The notes: generated by a model from the sequence alone, not told the origin. A stretch of 64,000 nt of DNA from Paenibacillus sp. Root52 (GCF_001426865.1 NZ_LMFO01000001.1:1047602-1111601); one strand, 5' to 3'; counted from the stretch's first letter, positions 8,405 to 18,753 are shown. Translations and numbers: made by a program.

Positions 8405-9243
8405 GAACTTACCTCCCTTACAAGCTGCTCAGGTCGGAGAGGTGTCGCTTGGGAAAGCATTCCTTGTTGTTTAAGAAGCTGTGCGGTCTTCACCGTAAAT
8501 GGTGGGTCGAGCCCTAACTGGCGGCAAACGGATGTTGTCTCTACTTTCCTCGATGCATCCCCTTCAACCTCAGGTGTATAGAAGAACGCAACCGGGTCAC
8601 CATCATAGACACAGCCCCCTTTGTCCATGGCAATAATTCGATCACATAAGGTCGCTTCTTCCAAATGATGCGTAATCCAAATTACAGCGGTTCCTTGCTG
8701 GATAATCTGCTCAACTATACTTTCAATCCGTTCACGAGCACCAGGATCAAGCATTGCCGTTGGCTCATCTAGCACTAAGATATCCGGCTTAGCCGCAAGC
8801 GCCACTGCAATATTTAAGAGCTGCTTCTGACCACCAGATAGCCGTGCAATGGCTGAATCGGGTGACATCTGAAGTCCTACGATATGTAAAGCTTGTTCTC
8901 TGCGTCTACGCTTTTCTTCGGCAGACACGGAGAGCGAGGATAGCGCAAAATGAAACTCTTCTTCTATGGTATCTCCAAGTACCTGTGCATCTGGATGCTG
9001 CAGCACCCCACGAATAGTAACATCTGGTTCAACTAGTCTTGATCCACTGGAAAGTGGTGTAAAACCGATTAACAGCCCAGCAATTGTACTTTTCCCGCTG
9101 CCATTGGCTCCTACAATGCTGATCCATTCTCCCTTATGAACATGCAATGATACACCATCAACAGCTTTTCGAACTTTCTCAGGCGATGAAGCATAATAAA
9201 CCCGGACGTTGTCCAGTGTAATTAAAGTTGTTCCATCTTGCAT
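8401..9243 (-). CDS. ECF transporter ATPase (EcfA1-like)
   Basis: This ABC ATPase of 280 residues has Walker A GANGSGKST, a Q-loop region VLQHPDAQVL with the ECF-type His-Pro-Asp, signature LSGGQKQLLNIA and Walker B ILVLDEPTAMLD with the H-loop ITHHLEE. It should pair with the ATPase half of the downstream fusion protein to power substrate uptake. I chose the ATG at 9241-9243, which follows GGGGAAGG. A longer frame opening at 9309 was rejected because its start lies inside the BirA operator and has no ribosome site. The stop overlaps the next start by four bases, so the two genes are coupled. Transcription starts from the BirA-controlled divergent region, which suggests a biotin role. Confidence 0.92.
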   Translation of the reverse strand: MQDGTTLITLDNVRVYYASSPEKVRKAVDGVSLHVHKGEWISIVGANGSGKSTIAGLLIGFTPLSSGSRLVEPDVTIRGVLQHPDAQVLGDTIEEEFHFALSSLSVSAEEKRRRREQALHIVGLQMSPDSAIARLSGGQKQLLNIAVALAAKPDILVLDEPTAMLDPGARERIESIVEQIIQQGTAVIWITHHLEEATLCDRIIAMDKGGCVYDGDPVAFFYTPEVEGDASRKVETTSVCRQLGLDPPFTVKTAQLLKQQGMLSQATPLRPEQLVREVSS

Positions 9244-9289
9244 TGATATTTTGTCCTTCCCCTTTTGATTCTTTTGTGATACGATCCGA

Positions 9290-9323
9290 ATTGTTAACCA
9301 GATCTCCATTGTTGGTTAACAAT
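9290..9323. promoter_or_regulatory. BirA operator between the ECF genes and bioY
   Basis: ATTGTTAACC at 9290-9299 and GGTTAACAAT at 9314-9323 are perfect inverted repeats separated by 14 bases. This matches the firmicute BirA operator pattern TTGTTAAC-N14/16-GTTAACAA. Biotin-bound BirA should repress both divergent units from this one site. Confidence 0.9.
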
Positions 9324-9355
9324 AAGATTAGCAAAATTGAAAGGATTGTTCAAAC

Positions 9356-9946
9356 ATGAAATTATCTTTGCGTGGAATTGTTTTTAGTGCCCTTATGGCA
9401 GCCATACTTGTTCTGTTTGGTTATATTAGTATCCCCATCGGATTCTCACCTGTACCCATTACACTGCAAACCCTTGCAGTGATGCTTGCTGGAGGGCTGC
9501 TCGGTCCACGCTATGGATTCTTGAGTATCGCGCTTGTCGTTGTACTCACAGCGATTGGCTTTCCTCTGCTTCACGGTACAGGAGGTATGGCGGTTATTCT
9601 AGGTCCAACAGGCGGATATGTATGGATGTGGCCTTTCTCCGCAATGCTCATTGGTCTATTTCTTGCGCGAATTAAGCTGAATGGATTCGTCAGTTACTTC
9701 CTTGCGTTCATTGTACTTGAATTGTTCGGATCATTATTGATTTACGCCTCTGGTGTGCCATGGCTCGCGTATCAATATAAAATGTCTTTTACTGAGGCCA
9801 TGATTCAAGGATTCTACCCTTACATTATCGGCGATCTGATCAAGGCTTTGTTTGCGGTCATCATCATTGCACCTGTTCGAATGGTCTTTCCTCCACAGCG
9901 CCTGACGGGACAGATGAATTCATCTGTTGTGAAAGTAGACGCGTAA
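9356..9946 (+). CDS. bioY: Biotin-specific ECF S-component BioY
   Basis: This 196-residue membrane protein is a clear BioY, with about six helices. It carries the FTPVPITLQTLAVML-like segment (here FSPVPITLQTLAVMLAG), the GGLLGPRYGFLS loop, and the GGTGGMAVILGPTGGY-like region conserved in BioY. BioY binds biotin and is energised by an ECF ATPase/T module, which is encoded divergently 112 bases away. The BirA palindrome ends 32 bases before its start. The ATG at 9356 was used; the region just upstream (GAAAGGATTGTTCAAAC) offers AAAGGA at about 10-base spacing. A terminator follows about 100 bases past the stop. Confidence 0.95.
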   Translation: MKLSLRGIVFSALMAAILVLFGYISIPIGFSPVPITLQTLAVMLAGGLLGPRYGFLSIALVVVLTAIGFPLLHGTGGMAVILGPTGGYVWMWPFSAMLIGLFLARIKLNGFVSYFLAFIVLELFGSLLIYASGVPWLAYQYKMSFTEAMIQGFYPYIIGDLIKALFAVIIIAPVRMVFPPQRLTGQMNSSVVKVDA

Positions 9947-10008
9947 ATTGCTCCGTATCTCTTTCATACTTACACTTGGAAGTTCGACGTTCTTGTCCGT
10001 CTACCTTC

Positions 10009-10040
10009 TATGTAACTATGTAACTATTTAACTATTTAAC
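10009..10040. repeat. Four tandem 8-base repeats
   Basis: TATGTAAC twice followed by TATTTAAC twice, with no gap, just before the bioY terminator. It looks like a small slippage array with one base change; no function is evident. Confidence 0.8.
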
Positions 10041-10046
10041 AAGGTC

Positions 10047-10075
10047 AAAGCTGCCCAGATAAACTGGACAGCTTT
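10047..10075. terminator. Bidirectional terminator between bioY and the ABC-F gene
   Basis: AAAGCTGCCCAG (10047-10058) pairs with CTGGACAGCTTT (10064-10075) with one mismatch and a 5-base loop. It is followed by GGTTTTATTT on the plus strand and serves two convergent genes. Confidence 0.8.
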
Positions 10076-10120
10076 GGTTTTATTTCATATAAGACAGATT
10101 GTAATTCATCACACTAAACA

Positions 10121-11584
10121 CTATGATATGGTTATTTTCCGATGCTCTATATGCAGTGTCATATCTGCTGTATTTCTGATAAAGGTTTGGTCATGACTAA
10201 CATATAGGATCGTTCCTTCATAACCAAATACAAATTGCTCCAACGCCTCCAACGCCTGGGTATCTAGAAAGTTTGTCGGTTCATCTAACAGCAAAATGTT
10301 ATATTGCCCTAGAAACAACCGACATAATTGAAGACGAATGGCTTCCCCACCACTTAACGATCTAACCTCTTTATTGAGATCAGTGCCGGTAAATTGCATT
10401 GCATGTAGACAACTTCGCAGCTCCGCGACATTATAGTCAGAACGTTTCATCAGAAACTCCAGTATAGTTTCGTTCCCTTGGAACCGATAGCTCATTTGAT
10501 CCAAATAACCAATCTGGGCCTTGGGAGATAAAATAATCTCTGTGTTAGCATCTAGGATATGACGAAGCAGCGTGCTTTTCCCACATCCATTAGATCCAGT
10601 AATGGCTACCTTCTGTTTCAAAGGAATTTGAAAACTGACTTGATCTAGTAATACGTTGCTCTGCACTTGAAGAGTTAAACGATCCGCCATTATCGGAAAT
10701 TTGTTATGCAGCTCCAGCGCTTTGGATTGTCGAAAATGAATAGGACGATTCTCCTGTACTGCCTCAACCTCATGAAGCTGTTCCATTCGCTGTTCTATGG
10801 CCTTAGCCGCCCGATGCACAGCTTTCTGACTCGTTCCCTTAGACTTGGTTTCAAACATTCGGTTCGCCTTAGCCTTCGTTTCTCGTTTAGACATACTGCC
10901 TGCTTGCGTTATTTTCTCAGCTTTTTTCATTTTGTCTTGTGCAGCATGCATAAGCCGTCTCTTCTCTTTCAAGAATTGCTCATGGGCTTGATTCTGTTGA
11001 TCTCGCTCCAATCGCTGCTGAGCCTTGTAATCACTATAGTTGCCCGAATACACCTTAACGGCGCCATCATTCACTTCCCATATCGTCGTGACAAGCTCAT
11101 CTAGAACAGACCGATCATGACTGACAATCAACAGCGCACCATAGTAGTAACGCAATTCGTTGACCAAAAAAGTAATTCCCTCTTGATCCAAATGTGTCGT
11201 CGGTTCATCGAACAATAGCGCTTCATGGTAGTTCGCGAACATGCCCGCTAATTTTAGCCTTGTCTGCTCCCCTCCACTTAACCGTTCATGATGGACAGGA
11301 ATACTGAGTCTGCCCAACCATTCCCCATCCGTCTCCATATGTTCATCAAGATGCGGAGCCTCCATCTGTTCGAAATAGGAATGATCAACATATCGTTTAA
11401 TCCTACCCGCGCTCGGCTGAATTTGTCCGGCAATTAGCTTCAATAATGTGCTTTTCCCCTGACCATTTCCGCCCACAATACCGATCCGATCCAACTGATG
11501 CACAGCCAATCGCTCAATGTTTAATATCTCTTTATCTAAAAAGGTCATTTTAACCTGTTCAAGTTCGTAACAACATTTTTCCAT
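10121..11584 (-). CDS. ABC-F ATPase, probable ribosome-protection antibiotic resistance protein
   Basis: The 487-residue soluble protein has two ABC domains and no membrane helices. Domain 1 has Walker A GGNGQGKST, signature LSGGEQTRLKLA and Walker B LLFDEPTTHLD. Domain 2 has GSNGCGKST, LSGGEAIRLQLC and ILLLDEPTNFLD. The basic, coiled-coil interdomain linker (about 185-285, with a KKRRLMHAAQDKMKKAEK-like stretch) fits ABC-F proteins that reach into the ribosomal exit site. It is compact compared with Vga or VmlR (more than 520 residues). The ATG follows GGAGG at about 8 bases. The leader upstream encodes an ErmDL-like arrest peptide, which argues for antibiotic-inducible expression and for a resistance role rather than a housekeeping EttA-like one. 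Which drugs it acts on cannot be read here. Confidence 0.85.
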   Translation of the reverse strand: MEKCCYELEQVKMTFLDKEILNIERLAVHQLDRIGIVGGNGQGKSTLLKLIAGQIQPSAGRIKRYVDHSYFEQMEAPHLDEHMETDGEWLGRLSIPVHHERLSGGEQTRLKLAGMFANYHEALLFDEPTTHLDQEGITFLVNELRYYYGALLIVSHDRSVLDELVTTIWEVNDGAVKVYSGNYSDYKAQQRLERDQQNQAHEQFLKEKRRLMHAAQDKMKKAEKITQAGSMSKRETKAKANRMFETKSKGTSQKAVHRAAKAIEQRMEQLHEVEAVQENRPIHFRQSKALELHNKFPIMADRLTLQVQSNVLLDQVSFQIPLKQKVAITGSNGCGKSTLLRHILDANTEIILSPKAQIGYLDQMSYRFQGNETILEFLMKRSDYNVAELRSCLHAMQFTGTDLNKEVRSLSGGEAIRLQLCRLFLGQYNILLLDEPTNFLDTQALEALEQFVFGYEGTILYVSHDQTFIRNTADMTLHIEHRKITIS

Positions 11585-11611
11585 ATTCGCTACCTCCGAA
11601 ATTTAATGATT

Positions 11612-11661
11612 TCGTATCGATAGCGTTGATCGATACGAGCAAGTCAACCTCGCTCGTATCA
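11612..11661 (-). promoter_or_regulatory. Mutually exclusive hairpins next to the second leader peptide
   Basis: In transcript order there are three segments. Segment 1 (11661-11652) contains GATACGAGC, segment 2 (11640-11629) reads GCTCGTATCGAT, and segment 3 (11621-11612) reads ATCGATACGA. Segments 1 and 2 pair over 9 bases; segments 2 and 3 pair over 10 bases around a 7-base loop. Both cannot form together. Segment 1 overlaps the stop of the short peptide at 11659-11682, so a ribosome paused there would favour the 2:3 hairpin. Confidence 0.6.
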
Positions 11662-11682
11662 ATAGAAAAGTAACATGGACAT
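11659..11682 (-). CDS. Candidate 7-residue leader peptide MSMLLFY before the ABC-F gene
   Basis: The ATG at 11680-11682 has AGGAGG at a 7-base spacing, better than many genes here, and opens a frame of seven codons (MSMLLFY) ending in TGA. The stop codon is the start of the first strand of a switchable hairpin. Short hydrophobic leader peptides of this size control msr/erm-type resistance genes. It lies 75 bases upstream of the ABC-F start. Translation and drug response are inferred. Confidence 0.5.
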   Translation of the reverse strand: MSMLLFY

Positions 11683-11734
11683 ACGCGAACCTCCTTATCC
11701 CACCAGACTCACAAGAGCCCTTCAATTTCCAAAG

Positions 11735-11772
11735 TAAAAAAACAAAAAAATCACAAGCCACGGCCTGTGATT
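11735..11772 (-). terminator. Intrinsic terminator inside the ABC-F leader (attenuator)
   Basis: On the minus strand ATCACAGGCC and GGCTTGTGAT form a stem with one bulge pair and a 2-4 base loop, followed by TTTTTTTGTTTTTTT. It lies about 165 bases before the ABC-F start and about 200 bases after the promoter. It should therefore stop most transcripts unless the upstream leader changes the fold. Confidence 0.85.
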
Positions 11773-11857
11773 CAGTATAAACAGGAATATATGATTTGCG
11801 CATAGCGCCTACCTGAGAATTGTCAAAAATGGACAGACTGCTCCTGTTTACTCTGAA
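11771..11857 (-). promoter_or_regulatory. Long leader hairpin upstream of the attenuator
   Basis: In the transcript TTCAGAGTAAACAGGA (11857-11842) pairs with TCCTGTTTATACTGAA (11786-11771), 14 of 16 positions, and the downstream arm abuts the terminator stem. A competing small hairpin, CTCTG-N7-CAGAG, uses part of the upstream arm. This gives a switchable fold between the arrest peptide and the terminator. Confidence 0.5.
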
Positions 11858-11884
11858 CGTTACAGAGCCTTTGAACGTATTTAG

Positions 11885-11929
11885 TTAACGGTTCAAGGTC
11901 AGGAAACGCAATCTGATCGCATGTATCAT
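11885..11929 (-). CDS. ErmDL-like macrolide arrest leader peptide MIHAIRLRFLTLNR
   Basis: The 14-codon frame ATG (11927-11929) to TAA (11885-11887) encodes MIHAIRLRFLTLNR. I recall the ErmD leader peptide ErmDL as MTHSMRLRFPTLNQ; the two have the same length and agree at 9 of 14 positions. They share the Arg-Leu-Arg core at which macrolide-bound ribosomes stall. GGAAGGAG lies 11 bases before the ATG, and an in-frame TTG two codons earlier would have a 5-base spacing. The peptide lies between a good promoter (11974-12002) and a terminator, ahead of an ABC-F gene rather than an erm methyltransferase. Antibiotic-triggered stalling here should remodel the leader and let transcription reach the ABC-F. 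Confidence 0.8.
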   Translation of the reverse strand: MIHAIRLRFLTLNR

Positions 11930-11973
11930 ATTCAACAATTCTCCTTCCGTTCTAGTATAAATTAACAAGATTA

Positions 11974-12002
11974 ATTATAATTTTCCACCCTTTAAAAGTC
12001 AA
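11974..12002 (-). promoter_or_regulatory. Sigma-A promoter of the ABC-F leader
   Basis: TTGACT (12002-11997), a 17-base spacer and TATAAT (11979-11974). The -35 box overlaps the T-run of the bglP terminator. Predicted start is near 11967, giving a leader of about 380 bases. Confidence 0.75.
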
Positions 12003-12052
12003 AAAGCCGCACCCCATTAAGCAAGATTTCTATACTTAACGAAGGCACGGCT
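12003..12052 (-). terminator. Terminator of bglP
   Basis: AGCCGTGCC...TTAAG pairs with CTTAA...GGTGCGGCT on the minus strand and is followed by TTTTT. It ends the beta-glucoside regulon. Confidence 0.7.
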
Positions 12053-12131
12053 ATAAGAATAGTAATGTGGTTTAGGCAATGTAGATTAAGTAATCTATGA
12101 ACGTTCCTTAGCACGCTCTTCTATCTCTAAG

Positions 12132-14063
<1,932 letters not shown>

Positions 14064-14141
14064 TTAATGCTATAACAGAACACGCATTGCATTGGTGCAA
14101 AGTTCTCTCACAGGCCTCCTACCGATTTTTTTGCACGCAAA

Positions 14142-14200
14142 AAACCTAAGCCTTGAGGAAGGGGGACACTTTCATCCGTGCCTTCTCATGACTTAGGTTT
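14142..14200 (-). terminator. RAT-controlled terminator before bglP
   Basis: AAACCTAAG pairs with CTTAGGTTT at the ends of a long hairpin followed by TTTTTT. Its first strand overlaps the end of the RAT, so the two structures exclude each other. Confidence 0.85.
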
Positions 14201-14225
14201 TGCCTGCATAACCAGTAACAATCCC
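14192..14225 (-). promoter_or_regulatory. LicT-type RAT antiterminator (1 of 3)
   Basis: The transcript reads GGGATTGTTACTG, then GCAGGCAAAACCTAAG, the near-consensus ribonucleic antiterminator bound by LicT/SacT proteins. A promoter with TTGACA at 14286-14281 and a TATTAT-like -10 lies upstream. Confidence 0.9.
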
Positions 14226-14340
14226 AGTTAAATCGTATTCATTTCCTGTTAATATAATAATATTATAATTTAACCAAATTTGTCAACATTTATTATTCAC
14301 ATTTATTTGCGTTAGATTAGGTAATGTTACTTCTCGTTCT

Positions 14341-15171
14341 TCAGCGATTAACCACCCGCTCAATATGCACGGTTAAATACAGTTTTTCCTCGTTGGTAAG
14401 CTGATGATTGTATTCTTTGTTCACAAACATCTCTATTTTTTCTGTACAAGCTGCCGCTTCAGGATGTTTCACCTTAATCAAGTCATAAATATGGTCGTAG
14501 TTATTATCATAATGCGTACCGCTCAGTACCCTTTGGGAGAAAAACTTCAGATGTGTGATGAATCTAAAATAGCTGAGTGACTCTTCATCGAATTCCATTT
14601 TGAAATGGTATTTGGCAATATTAATAATTTGCTGAATAAACTTCGTAATGTTCATCGTGGTAATCACTTCTTCATTCATCTCTGCATTCACAATATGAAG
14701 GGCAATGAACGCTGCTTCATCTTGCGGAAGATCAAGATTCATCTTGGTTTTAATATTTTCTAACGTCCTTAAACCTAAGCTGAACTCCGCTTTATACAGT
14801 TGTTTGATCTCCCACATCAGAGCATTTTTTATCTCGACTCCTTCGCGATAACGTTCAATCGCAAAATTGATATGGTCGGTTAGAGATACATAGATATTTT
14901 CATTCAAATTTCTACCTAACTGATCTCTAGCGTAAGTAATAATTTCTTCAACAATCTCAATAAGCTCCAATGGTACTTCACGAAGCAGCATTTTGAAATT
15001 ATCCGATGTCTGCTTGTTTTTTAGTGCAAATACTTTCTGAATACGGGTCTCATCTACTATATCTCCCGGTTTCTTCTTAAAGGCAATCCCACGTCCCATC
15101 ACCACAAGCTCTGCTCCATCGGCTTGATATATGCTGATCACGTTATTATTGATAACCTTAGCTATTTTCAC
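14341..15171 (-). CDS. licT: BglG/LicT-family transcriptional antiterminator
   Basis: The 276-residue protein opens with VKIAKVINNNVISIY, the CAT RNA-binding domain (1-55), followed by two PRD domains (about 65-170 and 172-276). PRD His residues are visible in TDHINFAIERY, IALHIVNAE, THLKFFSQRVL and LTVHIERVV. When beta-glucosides are present, dephosphorylated PRD1 and phosphorylated PRD2 let the CAT dimer bind RAT RNA. The start is GTG at 15169-15171 after GGGGGG; a longer frame from 15246 was rejected because it runs through the terminator. It has its own RAT in its leader, so it is autoregulated, and RATs also precede both neighbours. Confidence 0.93.
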   Translation of the reverse strand: MKIAKVINNNVISIYQADGAELVVMGRGIAFKKKPGDIVDETRIQKVFALKNKQTSDNFKMLLREVPLELIEIVEEIITYARDQLGRNLNENIYVSLTDHINFAIERYREGVEIKNALMWEIKQLYKAEFSLGLRTLENIKTKMNLDLPQDEAAFIALHIVNAEMNEEVITTMNITKFIQQIINIAKYHFKMEFDEESLSYFRFITHLKFFSQRVLSGTHYDNNYDHIYDLIKVKHPEAAACTEKIEMFVNKEYNHQLTNEEKLYLTVHIERVVNR

Positions 15172-15224
15172 TTCAATCCCCCCGTCACGTTCCACGTATA
15201 TCTGTAATTTATCATTTTTGGGCA

Positions 15225-15289
15225 CAAAAAAAACCTGAAGCAACACAAAATAAACAAGACAACATGTCTTCTTTTTTTGTTGCTCAGGT
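15225..15289 (-). terminator. RAT-controlled terminator before licT
   Basis: ACCTGAGCAAC pairs with GTTGCTTCAGGT (one bulge) and is followed by TTTTTTTT. The first strand overlaps the RAT end. Confidence 0.85.
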
Positions 15290-15316
15290 TTTGCCTACTT
15301 CGTGTAGTAACAATCC
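15283..15316 (-). promoter_or_regulatory. LicT-type RAT antiterminator (2 of 3)
   Basis: The transcript reads GGGATTGTTACTAC and GTAGGCAAAACCTGAG, matching the RAT consensus. It controls licT itself. Confidence 0.9.
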
Positions 15317-15338
15317 CATAAACGATATATTTGCGTCA

Positions 15339-15376
15339 AGTATAGCGCGAAACATGTCCATATGTCAACGCTTTCA
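15339..15376 (-). promoter_or_regulatory. licT promoter overlapped by a cre site
   Basis: TTGACA (15368-15363), an 18-base spacer and TATACT (15344-15339). TGAAAGCGTTGACA (15376-15363) fits the CcpA cre consensus and covers the -35 box, so CcpA should repress in rich sugar. Confidence 0.8.
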
Positions 15377-15385
15377 ATGAGGGGA

Positions 15386-15421
15386 CAATCGGAAGTCCCA
15401 CTGTTCTGGTTCTTCCGATTG
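15386..15421 (-). terminator. Hairpin after the 6-phospho-beta-glucosidase gene
   Basis: CAATCGGAAG and CTTCCGATTG are perfect 10-base arms, 14 bases past the stop. There is no strong T-run, so it may be a weak terminator or a 3' stability hairpin. Confidence 0.55.
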
Positions 15422-15434
15422 CCAAGCTAAGGTA

Positions 15435-16895
<1,461 letters not shown>

Positions 16896-16950
16896 TTATG
16901 TAATTCATCATCTACCACGATTCTGCAATCTAGGATAAATAAATAGAAAA

Positions 16951-17004
16951 AACCCGAACCAGCCTGGTTACACTTTGACGTGTAAGCAAGCCAGCTCAGG
17001 TTAT
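16951..17004 (-). terminator. RAT-controlled terminator before bglH
   Basis: A long imperfect hairpin of about 23 paired positions per side (AACCTGAG... with ...GTTCGGGTT) is followed by TTTTTT. It overlaps the end of RAT 3. Confidence 0.75.
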
Positions 17005-17025
17005 GCCCGTATCGGTAACATTCCC
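16995..17025 (-). promoter_or_regulatory. Divergent LicT-type RAT (3 of 3)
   Basis: The transcript reads GGGAATGTTACCG, then ACGGGCATAACCTGAG. It keeps the RAT layout but differs from the other two at several positions, so it may bind LicT with different strength. Confidence 0.75.
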
Positions 17026-17052
17026 AGATCACAATTATGCGGATTGGATAAA

Positions 17053-17081
17053 ACTTTAGCAAGGAATAGAGGAAATGTCAA
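17053..17081 (-). promoter_or_regulatory. Sigma-A promoter of bglH
   Basis: TTGACA (17081-17076), a 17-base spacer and TAAAGT (17058-17053), about 30 bases upstream of RAT 3. Confidence 0.7.
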
Positions 17082-17201
17082 TTTTAATGTAGATTCTTTT
17101 TTTAGAAATAATAATAATGAGAGCGGATTCACCTTGCTTGCACGGCTGCACAGCTGGGATCCCCCAATGCTGACCTTCAGTACCAATGCAGTGATCTACT
17201 C

Positions 17202-17972
17202 TTATCGCGAGGTGTAACCAGCATCAGCATGTATTGTCGTGCCCGTTACATAGGACGATGCATCCGATGCCAACCAGAGGCTCGCTTGAGCGATTTCATC
17301 AGGTTGTCCAAAACGATTCAGCAAGCTAAGCTGAGGAGCGTATTCCTCTGCAGTAAAGCCGAATTGATCCAATGCCCCACGAAGCATCGGTGTATCAATC
17401 GCACCAGGCGCTACTGTATTCACGCGAATGTTGTGTGGTCCATTTTCCATTGCGGCTACCTTCGTCATGCCTACGACTCCATGTTTGGCAGCAACATACG
17501 CGATGTTATTAGGTTGTGGACGGAATCCACTCACGGAAGAAATATTAATAATTGAGCCACCTTGTCCTTGTTTCAACATTTGCTGCAATTCATACTTCAT
17601 ACACAGAGCAGTTCCTGTTAGATCGACGGACATCAAACGATGCCAGTACGCTTCGTCAAACTCTGCGGCTGGTTTATCATCTGGTGTAAGTGCCGCATTG
17701 TTGACAGCTACATCGAGTTTACCATAAGTATCTACAGCGAATTTCACCATCGCCTGCACTTCTTCGGATTTTGAAATATCAACTTTGTAAAAAGCAGATT
17801 CGCCACCAGATGCTTGAATCGCTTCAGCTACGGCACGTCCCTTTTCTTCATTAAAATCTGCAACAATCACTTTGGCTTTGGCCTCTGCGAACAGCTTCGC
17901 TGTTGCCTCTCCCATGCCCATTGCTGCTCCTGTTACAATAGCTACTTTGCCTTCTAGTACGGGAAATGTCAT
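17202..17972 (-). CDS. Short-chain dehydrogenase/reductase
   Basis: This 256-residue classical SDR has the NAD(P)-binding TGAAMGMGEAT glycine motif near residue 14, the NNAAL stabilising motif, and the catalytic Ser (NISSVSGF), Tyr and Lys (YVAAKHG). The DFNEEK stretch after strand 2 suggests NAD rather than NADP preference. The C-terminus ends in GTTIHADAGYTSR. The ATG at 17970-17972 follows GGAGG at a 7-base spacing; an upstream frame start at 18011 lacks one. It is divergent from a TetR regulator with a 33-base palindromic operator between them, so it is probably induced by the TetR ligand. The substrate is unknown. Confidence 0.9.
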   Translation of the reverse strand: MTFPVLEGKVAIVTGAAMGMGEATAKLFAEAKAKVIVADFNEEKGRAVAEAIQASGGESAFYKVDISKSEEVQAMVKFAVDTYGKLDVAVNNAALTPDDKPAAEFDEAYWHRLMSVDLTGTALCMKYELQQMLKQGQGGSIINISSVSGFRPQPNNIAYVAAKHGVVGMTKVAAMENGPHNIRVNTVAPGAIDTPMLRGALDQFGFTAEEYAPQLSLLNRFGQPDEIAQASLWLASDASSYVTGTTIHADAGYTSR

Positions 17973-18070
17973 TAGAATACCTCCAATTTTATTGTATTTT
18001 AACCCTCTCAACTCCCAATATATAAACTATTTGAATCACCATCAATCCGTAATCTACCAACATTTGTACG

Positions 18071-18103
18071 TTACTGTACATATGCATATGATTTGTACAG
18101 TAA
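18071..18103. promoter_or_regulatory. Operator palindrome between SDR and TetR genes
   Basis: TTACTGTACA (18071-18080) and TGTACAGTAA (18094-18103) are perfect inverted repeats separated by 13 bases. It sits in the divergent region and is the probable TetR binding site for both genes. Confidence 0.75.
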
Positions 18104-18153
18104 GTTGCAGGAATAGTGATATTCGACCATACTGAATTTGAGGTGAACATACG

Positions 18154-18753
18154 ATGACAGATTCATTGGACAAGCGTGTTCTACGCTCCAAAACCGCATT
18201 GAAAGAGACGTTTGTGCGTTTGTTATTCCAAAAGCCGTTCCAGCAACTATCCATATCCGAAATTGTGCGAGAAGCTAACTATAACCGGGGAACATTTTAC
18301 GCCCATTATGCCACTAAAGACGAACTGTTACACGAAGTCATTCAGGATGTATTGGATGAGTTCATTAGACAAATACAGCATCCCTATCAGTCGATTAGCA
18401 AAGTGAATTTGAAAGAAATGCAGACGGATGATATCACGTTATTTACATATCTTAAAGAGCATGCCGCTCTATATAAATTGCTGTTAAGCGATCATATCCA
18501 GGTCGATTTTAGATACCAAATCGCGCGAGCCATAGAGAATCTATTTCTATCGGAGTATGAGTACGAACTGGAGGAAGGAACCTTAATTGACCCTAAGTGG
18601 CTGTACATCTATCGTGCGCATGGTGTCGCGGGTCTCTTGATTCGTTGGATTGAAGAAGAATTCCCCACTTCCCCGCAGTATATGAGTACTCAAATTGTGG
18701 AGCTGATGCTGTTATCCACTGAAGTTTTCCATGTGAAGCGGGAGAGAACATAA
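18154..18753 (+). CDS. TetR/AcrR-family transcriptional regulator
   Basis: The 199-residue protein has an N-terminal TetR helix-turn-helix (about 10-60), including QQLSISEIVREANYNRGTFYAHYATKDEL. The C-terminal ligand domain has the TetR_C-type GLLIRWIEEEFPTSPQYMSTQIVELM segment seen in YcdC/DhaS-like firmicute regulators. The ATG follows GAGGTG at an 8-base spacing. It is divergent from the SDR gene and separated from it by a perfect palindrome, so autoregulation and control of the SDR are likely. The ligand is unknown. Confidence 0.92.
   Translation: MTDSLDKRVLRSKTALKETFVRLLFQKPFQQLSISEIVREANYNRGTFYAHYATKDELLHEVIQDVLDEFIRQIQHPYQSISKVNLKEMQTDDITLFTYLKEHAALYKLLLSDHIQVDFRYQIARAIENLFLSEYEYELEEGTLIDPKWLYIYRAHGVAGLLIRWIEEEFPTSPQYMSTQIVELMLLSTEVFHVKRERT

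Noticed and set aside
9244-9309. N-terminal extension of the ECF ATPase
   Set aside because: The extra start lies inside the BirA operator and lacks a ribosome site, while the ATG at 9243 has one.
11603-11803. A 66-codon open frame in the ABC-F leader
   Set aside because: Its start has only a poor ribosome site and the frame passes through the intrinsic terminator and both other leader structures. It could still be an overlapping leader, but I could not support it.
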